A DNA stretch of 62,220 bases from an uncultured Anaeromassilibacillus sp. GTDB lineage: Bacteria > Bacillota > Clostridia > Oscillospirales > Acutalibacteraceae. This document shows positions 57,594 through 62,220 of the stretch, piece by piece. The notes beneath the pieces were generated by a model. That model was not told the origin of the DNA, searched no databases, and was given only the letters and a program-made list of their open reading frames with translations. Location of the stretch: the NCBI GenBank assembly GCA_930987725.1, contig CAKNKY010000008.1, positions 1-62,220 of the forward strand, in the 5' to 3' direction. Every line of letters begins with the position of its first letter. The first letter of the stretch is position 1. The translations under genes and the position numbers were made by a program.

Positions 57594-60011
57594 TTATTTT
57601 TTCACAACAATGTTAACCAGCTTCCCGGGCACACAGATTTCCTTCACAATCTGCTTACCATCCAGCTCAGCCGCAATCTTTTCCTCTGCCTTGGCGGCTG
57701 CAAGGATATCTTCCTTCGAGCTATCAGCAGCGATCTGGATGCGGGCACGCACCTTGCCATTTACCTGCACTGCAATTTCGACCGTATTGTCGCGGCATTT
57801 TGCTTCGTCGTAGGCAGGCCACGTCTGCTGGCAGGCCATGCCGTTGCCATAGCCCACAGTCTCCCACAGCTCGTCTACCACATGCGGTGCAAACGGATCC
57901 AGAAGCAGAGCGAACAGGCGCAGTTCTTCCTTTGTGATGGAACCGGTGTCGTAAATCTCATTCATCAGAGACATCAGGGCCGCGATAGCCGTGTTGAATT
58001 TGAGGTTTTCGATGTCTTCGCCTACCTTCTTGATGGTCTTGTGGAAGGAGGTTTCCAGCTCCTTGCGCAGCCCGCCCTCTGTGAGAATGTTTTGGAAATT
58101 CCAGAAGCGTTCCACAAAGCGGCGGCAGCCGCGGATGCCGGCAGGGTTCCACGGAGCGGCCTTCTCGAAGTCGCCGATGAACATTTCATAAAGGCGCATG
58201 GTGTCGGCGCCGAACTCATTGACGACATCATCCGGGTTTACCACGTTGCCGCGGCTCTTGCTCATCTTTTCGCCGTTTTCACCCAGGATCATGCCATGGC
58301 TTGTGCGCTTGGCATAGGGTTCCACCGTGGGCACCATGCCAATGTCATACAGGAACTTGTGCCAGAAGCGGCTGTAGAGCAAATGAAGCGTCGTATGCTC
58401 CATGCCGCCGTTGTACCAATCAACGGGGGACCAGTACGCCATGGCTTCCTTGGAGGCGAGCGCATCGCTGTTGTGCGGATCCATATAGCGCAGGAAATAC
58501 CAGGAGGAGCCAGCCCACTGAGGCATAGTGTCCGTTTCCCGCTTGGCAGGACCGCCGCAGTGCGGGCAGGTGGTGTTGACCCAGTCGGTCATATGGGCAA
58601 GCGGGGATTCCCCGTTATCGGTAGGTTCATAAGATTTCACATCCGGCAGGCGGAGCGGGAGCTCGCTTTCTGGAAGCGGCACATATCCACATTTGTCGCA
58701 GTGCACAATCGGGATCGGTTCACCCCAGTAGCGCTGGCGGGAGAACACCCAGTCGCGCAGCTTGAAGTTAACCTTGCTGCGGCCGATACCCTTCTCCTCC
58801 AGATAGGCAAGGATCTTTTTCTTGGCTTCCTCCACCGTCAGGCCGTTCAGGATGCCGGAATTGACCAGGACACCGGTGGCGCAGTCCGTGAACGCAGCTT
58901 CTTCCACATTGCCGCCCTGAACCACTTCGATGATCGGAAGGTTAAATTTCTTCGCAAATTCCCAGTCGCGCGTATCGTGGCCGGGAACAGCCATGATGGC
59001 GCCGGTTCCGTACGTGGTGAGTACGTAATCGGAGATAAAGACAGGGATCTCCTTTCCGTTGACCGGGTTAACGGCGGCCACACCGTCCAGGCGAACGCCA
59101 GTCTTATCCTTGGCAACCTCCGTGCGCTCAAAATCGGATTTACGCGCTGCGGCTTCCTGGTATGCCTGAACTTCATCCCAATTCTTGATCTGATCCTTCC
59201 ACTTGCCGAGCAAGGCATGCTCCGGGGAAAGAACCATATATGTCACGCCGTAGAGCGTATCGGGGCGGGTTGTGAAAACGGTGAGTTTGTCGCCCGTGGT
59301 GGCAGTAAAATCAACTTCCGCGCCGGTGGAACGGCCGATCCAGTTTTTCTGCTGTGCCTTCACGCGCTCGGGATACTCCACGAGATCGAGATCGTTGATG
59401 AGGCGATCCGCATACGCGGTGATTTTAAGCATCCACTGCGACTTGATTTTATGCACCACAGGGCTGCCGCAGCGTTCACACACGCCTTCCACGACTTCCT
59501 CATTGGCAAGAACACATTTGCAGGAGGTGCACCAGTTGACGGACATCTCTTTTTTATAGGCGAGACCGTGCTTGAAGAGCTGCAGGAAAATCCACTGCGT
59601 CCATTTGTAATAATCCGGGTCTGTGGTGTTGATTTCACGGGACCAATCAAAAGAAATACCCAGAGAGCGGATCTGCTGCTTAAAGCGTGCAATGTTCTTC
59701 TTCGTTACCTCGGCAGGATGCACATGGTTTTTGATGGCATAATTTTCAGTGGGCAGGCCGAAAGCGTCCCAACCGATCGGGTAGAGGACATTATATCCCT
59801 GCATTCTGCGCTTTCTTGCCACAATATCGAGAGCCGTGTACGGGCGTGGATGGCCCACGTGCAGTCCCTGACCGGAGGGATACGGAAATTCCACCAGCGC
59901 GTAGTACTTCGGCTTTGTGAAATCGTTGGAGGCGTGATAGACGCCGGCTTCTTCCCAGCGGTCCTGCCATTTCTTTTCAATGCGTTTGTGGTCGTACTTT
60001 TCACACTTCAT
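57594..60011 (-). CDS. leuS: Leucyl-tRNA synthetase
   Basis: 805 residues, class Ia synthetase. HIGH-type motif [19 protein letters not shown] (about 38-56), a zinc-binding insertion [25 protein letters not shown], the CP1 editing domain (about 220-420; [19 protein letters not shown]-like [16 protein letters not shown] and [17 protein letters not shown]), KMSKS loop [13 protein letters not shown], and a C-terminal anticodon-binding domain ending [12 protein letters not shown]-like. AGGAGC is 9 bases before the ATG. It is the last gene of an operon with rsfS and yqeK; no T-box leader is present. Confidence 0.97.
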   Translation of the reverse strand: MKCEKYDHKRIEKKWQDRWEEAGVYHASNDFTKPKYYALVEFPYPSGQGLHVGHPRPYTALDIVARKRRMQGYNVLYPIGWDAFGLPTENYAIKNHVHPAEVTKKNIARFKQQIRSLGISFDWSREINTTDPDYYKWTQWIFLQLFKHGLAYKKEMSVNWCTSCKCVLANEEVVEGVCERCGSPVVHKIKSQWMLKITAYADRLINDLDLVEYPERVKAQQKNWIGRSTGAEVDFTATTGDKLTVFTTRPDTLYGVTYMVLSPEHALLGKWKDQIKNWDEVQAYQEAAARKSDFERTEVAKDKTGVRLDGVAAVNPVNGKEIPVFISDYVLTTYGTGAIMAVPGHDTRDWEFAKKFNLPIIEVVQGGNVEEAAFTDCATGVLVNSGILNGLTVEEAKKKILAYLEEKGIGRSKVNFKLRDWVFSRQRYWGEPIPIVHCDKCGYVPLPESELPLRLPDVKSYEPTDNGESPLAHMTDWVNTTCPHCGGPAKRETDTMPQWAGSSWYFLRYMDPHNSDALASKEAMAYWSPVDWYNGGMEHTTLHLLYSRFWHKFLYDIGMVPTVEPYAKRTSHGMILGENGEKMSKSRGNVVNPDDVVNEFGADTMRLYEMFIGDFEKAAPWNPAGIRGCRRFVERFWNFQNILTEGGLRKELETSFHKTIKKVGEDIENLKFNTAIAALMSLMNEIYDTGSITKEELRLFALLLDPFAPHVVDELWETVGYGNGMACQQTWPAYDEAKCRDNTVEIAVQVNGKVRARIQIAADSSKEDILAAAKAEEKIAAELDGKQIVKEICVPGKLVNIVVKK

Positions 60012-60077
60012 TGCTGCGTCGCTCCTACGTTTTCAAATTTCTTTCGCGATCATCGTTCCTGCCGAACGGCACAAACG

Positions 60078-60437
60078 TTACTCCTGCGTGAGGTATTCCT
60101 CAATATTTTCGGAAACGCCGTCTTCCCACAGACGATCCAGGTCATAAAAAGCACGCGCTTCCGGCGTGAAAATGTGAATGATCACCGATTCATAGTCGAG
60201 CAAAATCCAGGAGTTGGAGCGGTACCCTTCGACGCGGGCAGCGCTTACCCCCTTTTCCTTCAAACGGAATTCCAGTTCGTCCGCCAGAGATTTGACATGC
60301 GTCCCACTGGTTCCGGTTGCAAGGACAAAGTAATCTCCCAAAGTGGAAATTTCGGAGATATTGATGAGATGGACCTGATCGGCCTTTTTCCGGTCTAAAA
60401 TCTGTACAGCGGCAATTGCCAGTTCCTTCGAATCCAT
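60078..60437 (-). CDS. rsfS: Ribosomal silencing factor RsfS
   Basis: 119 residues. Binds ribosomal protein L14 and blocks subunit joining during starvation. Conserved segments: ILDRKKADQVHLINISEISTLGDYFVLATGTSGTHVKSLADEL and VEGYRSNSWILLDYESVIIHIFTPEARAFYDLDRLW. Lies between yqeK and leuS in the gene order often found in Firmicutes. The ribosome site AGGGAGATG overlaps the region before the ATG. Confidence 0.96.
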   Translation of the reverse strand: MDSKELAIAAVQILDRKKADQVHLINISEISTLGDYFVLATGTSGTHVKSLADELEFRLKEKGVSAARVEGYRSNSWILLDYESVIIHIFTPEARAFYDLDRLWEDGVSENIEEYLTQE

Positions 60438-60455
60438 ATCGCATCTCCCTGTTTG

Positions 60456-61031
60456 TTATTTGAGATTTTCTCTTTGCAGAAGCAGCCAGTTATAAAGGGA
60501 CACCGTGTCCGGATGAATCAGCACTGTGTGGGAAGCCAGATCCGCAATGGTGAAGGAAGTTCCCTCCAGCATGGCAGCCTGCAGATCGCTTTCCGCAAGA
60601 TGGCGGAGCTTTTCCACACCTTTGTATTCCCGATCCGCAGAAATAAAGTCGGCGGTGAACACAATCTGTTCCAGAAGGGTCATGTCGGCTTTGCCTGTTG
60701 TGTGCCAGCGCACAGCGCTGAGAATCTCCGGATCGGTTACGCCGCATTTTTTTTCCAGGTAGGCAGCACCCAGTATGGCATGCCAAACCTTGCGGCTGCG
60801 GCGTTCCGTTTCCGTAAGTATTATAGCAAAGCTCTCCATCATTTGCAATTGTTTCTCCGGGGGAATCTCTTTCGTGATGTCATGCAGAATCCCGGCGAGC
60901 TCCGCTTTTTCCGCATCTGCGCCGAATCGCATCGCCAGGCGGACCGCTTCCTTTGCCACACAAAGAGAGTGATGATATCGTTTATCAGAAAGCATGGGGC
61001 GGATGAGCGCTTTTGCCTCCGCTGTCGTCAT
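60456..61031 (-). CDS. yqeK: YqeK-type HD phosphohydrolase
   Basis: 191 residues. HD-domain protein: KRYHHSLCVAKEAVRLAMRFG, ELAGILHDITKEIP (metal HD pair), VWHAILGAAYLEKK, and LSAVRWHTTGKADMTLLEQIVFTADFISADREY. Family members from Firmicutes hydrolyse diadenosine tetraphosphate symmetrically. A GAGGAGG site lies 7 bases before the ATG. In many Firmicutes nadD and obgE lie directly upstream; here an IS110 element follows instead, within about 340 bases. Confidence 0.93.
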   Translation of the reverse strand: MTTAEAKALIRPMLSDKRYHHSLCVAKEAVRLAMRFGADAEKAELAGILHDITKEIPPEKQLQMMESFAIILTETERRSRKVWHAILGAAYLEKKCGVTDPEILSAVRWHTTGKADMTLLEQIVFTADFISADREYKGVEKLRHLAESDLQAAMLEGTSFTIADLASHTVLIHPDTVSLYNWLLLQRENLK

Positions 61032-61079
61032 GCCAATGCCTCCTCGTATAATAAGCTTAAAGTTAATAAATCAGGTATC

Positions 61080-61337
61080 AGCAGGCTTTGGGATGCCCGT
61101 GATACAATAGCTGTAGGACAGCAGGGTCAAGTTCTAATGCCTCCAGTTGAGCCGCAAGGTTGCTTCAAAAAAAGTCCGTCCCCCTGAGTCGGAAGTTAGC
61201 TGCAAACTCATTGGCTGTTTGCCGGAGGCAAGGCCGCCCTTTCAGCAGTGAGGGATATCGCATTGGCCTGCTCCGGAATGATTCTGATACGCGAGGTTGC
61301 GGACGCTCCGGTTATCATGGGTATCTCAAAGCCTGCT
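61080..61337 (+). repeat. Inverted repeat enclosing the IS110 leader
   Basis: AGCAGGCTTTGGGAT (61080-61094) and the complement of AGCAGGCTTTGAGAT (61323-61337) match at 14 of 15 positions, bracketing 228 bases. It could form the closing stem of a structured RNA or reflect sequence shared between element end and RNA guide. Confidence 0.65.
61111..61322 (+). ncRNA. Candidate IS110 bridge RNA
   Basis: IS110-type elements transcribe a bridge RNA from the non-coding end upstream of the transposase, with two internal loops that pair with target and donor DNA. Here the right place holds a -10-like TACAAT (61103-61108), a small hairpin CTGT-AGG-ACAG (61111-61121), a 6-base stem GCAAAC/GTTTGC with a 9-base loop (61202-61222), and further GC-rich stems to about 61310. 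The RNA and its ends are inferred, not shown. Confidence 0.35.
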
Positions 61338-61370
61338 GGCCTGAAATCTCCATGTGGGGAGGTGAAAATT

Positions 61371-62220
61371 GTGAATCCATTATTCGTTGGCATTGATGTG
61401 AGCAGCAAAAACAATGTGGCTTACCTGATGAAACCAGACGGCAGTAAGCATTCCAGTTTTTCTGTGCAGAACAACCTTGGCGGTGCTAAAATATTGTCAG
61501 AAAGAATCGTGTCGGCGCTTGGCTCCATGCAACTCAGTGATGTGGTGATCGGCCTGGAAGCCACCTCTATCTATGGGGACAGCCTTGTCTATGCTCTCCG
61601 GGAGGATGGCAGTCTTGGCCGGTTCCAGCGGAAAATTCATGTTCTCAATCCTAAGCAGGTCAAAAAGTTTAAGGAAGCCTATCCTGACCTGCCCAAGAAT
61701 GACTTTGTGGATGCCTTTGTGATTGCCGACCATCTCCGTTTTGGCAGGATCGCCAAGGAGGTCTATATGGACGACTATCGCTACCAGGCACTCAGAACCC
61801 TTACCAGAGCCAGATTTGATGTGATTCAGAACCTGACACGGGAAAAGCAGCGGTTTGCAAACTACTTGTTTTTGAAGTGCTCCGGCATGGCCCAGGACAA
61901 GGACATTCAGAACACCAGCGCCACCACCATTGCGCTCATGGAACGCTTTGAGACTGTGGACGATCTGGCAAATGCGGATCTGGACGAACTGACAGCTTTT
62001 ATTGCCGAAACAGGCCGCGGCAGATTTGCCGATCCGAATGCTGTGGCCAAAGTGATACAAACTGCGGCCAAAGGATCTTACCGCCTGCCCAAGACTGTGA
62101 ACGACACCGTGAACCAGGCAATGTCTGTTTCTATTGCCTCTATGCGGGCACTGAAGGAACAGGTCAAGGTTCTGGACAAAGCCATTGAACAACAGTTTGA
62201 AATTATCCCAAACACTCTAA
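61371..62220 (+). CDS. IS110-family transposase, 3' end outside the window
   Basis: 283 codons are visible, open to the last base. The N-terminal RuvC-like DEDD domain is clear: first Asp in FVGIDVSSKNNVAYL, Glu in VVIGLEATSIYGDSL, and the Asp pair in PKNDFVDAFVIADHLRFG. A helical region follows (TRARFDVIQNLTREKQRFANYLF). The C-terminal Transposase_20 domain with the catalytic serine should lie beyond the edge. It starts with GTG, with GGGAGG 8 bases upstream. The frame is intact as far as seen, so the element may be active. Confidence 0.9.
   Translation, partial: MNPLFVGIDVSSKNNVAYLMKPDGSKHSSFSVQNNLGGAKILSERIVSALGSMQLSDVVIGLEATSIYGDSLVYALREDGSLGRFQRKIHVLNPKQVKKFKEAYPDLPKNDFVDAFVIADHLRFGRIAKEVYMDDYRYQALRTLTRARFDVIQNLTREKQRFANYLFLKCSGMAQDKDIQNTSATTIALMERFETVDDLANADLDELTAFIAETGRGRFADPNAVAKVIQTAAKGSYRLPKTVNDTVNQAMSVSIASMRALKEQVKVLDKAIEQQFEIIPNTL

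Larger units (their letters stand above)
61051..62220 (+). mobile_element. IS110-family element, left part, cut by the window edge
   Basis: A transposase of the IS110 type runs off the right edge, preceded by about 320 bases of gene-free, structured DNA as expected for the non-coding left end. IS110 elements have no clear terminal inverted repeats, so the exact left boundary cannot be placed from this sequence; it should lie between the yqeK start and the transposase. Confidence 0.8.

Noticed and set aside
60012-60077. T-box riboswitch for leuS
   Set aside because: Only 66 bases separate rsfS and leuS, too short for a T-box, and leuS is in an operon. No T-box-like sequence is seen upstream of yqeK either.
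1-62220. CRISPR array, tRNA or rRNA genes, prophage
   Set aside because: No regularly spaced direct repeats, no cloverleaf or rRNA-like sequence and no phage structural genes were recognised; this was by eye only, so a tRNA or CRISPR search would be the check.

Overview
The window reads as chromosomal DNA of an anaerobic, spore-forming, Gram-positive Firmicute of class Clostridia, most like butyrate-producing gut Oscillospiraceae/Butyricicoccaceae (placement is inference). Evidence: strong AGGAGG ribosome sites; an alpha/beta small acid-soluble spore protein and a gerA germination operon; an acetyl-CoA to butyryl-CoA operon; an FMN-dependent FabK fatty-acid operon; ThyX instead of ThyA; and DUF421/DUF4363 and DUF1836 genes typical of Clostridia.

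Layout. 1-4.8 kb: spore protein, two unknown genes, a degenerate polysaccharide deacetylase, a membrane nucleotide-sugar dehydratase and a Crp/Fnr regulator. 4.9-11.1 kb (minus strand): thl-crt-hbd-bcd-etfB-etfA, with a sigma-A promoter overlapped by a Rex-like operator. 11.2-12.3 kb: DUF362 ferredoxin protein. 12.6-23.0 kb (minus): fabT-fabH-acpP-fabK-fabD-fabG-fabF-accB-fabZ-accC-accD-accA-degV, one tightly overlapping operon behind a consensus promoter and a MarR-type palindrome. 23.04-24.11 kb: an intact IS481-family element lodged between that promoter and the 3' end of a penicillin-binding-protein gene.

24.1-34.4 kb (minus): PBP, U32 peptidase, mltG, 5-formyl-THF cyclo-ligase, DJ-1 protein, GNAT, DUF2156, tmk, thyX, nfo and a small unknown. 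34.6-41.0 kb: lipoprotein, pcrA, beta and gamma subunits of a sodium-pumping decarboxylase with a divergent AraC regulator, and DUF1836. 41.0-44.7 kb: gerAA followed by a single-frame gerAB-gerAC fusion, behind a forespore-type promoter. 44.8-55.1 kb (mostly plus): DUF421/DUF4363, nrdR, TIM-barrel isomerase (minus), ferritin-like protein, ABC-F ATPase, GH43 lipoprotein, HPr-like protein (minus), mtaB and an MFS transporter. 55.2-61.0 kb (minus): GHL10-type hydrolase, AEC transporter, leuS, rsfS, yqeK. 61.0 kb to the end: the left part of an IS110-family element, including a structured leader that could encode a bridge RNA.

The main metabolic theme is acetyl-CoA use: one operon reduces it to butyryl-CoA (apparently redox-gated), the other carboxylates it for lipid synthesis. 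The most unusual items are the GerAB-GerAC fusion with an internal lipobox, the IS110 leader, the IS481 insertion beside the fab promoter with a start-codon hairpin, and the structured leader of the ABC-F gene. No rRNA, tRNA, CRISPR array or prophage was seen.
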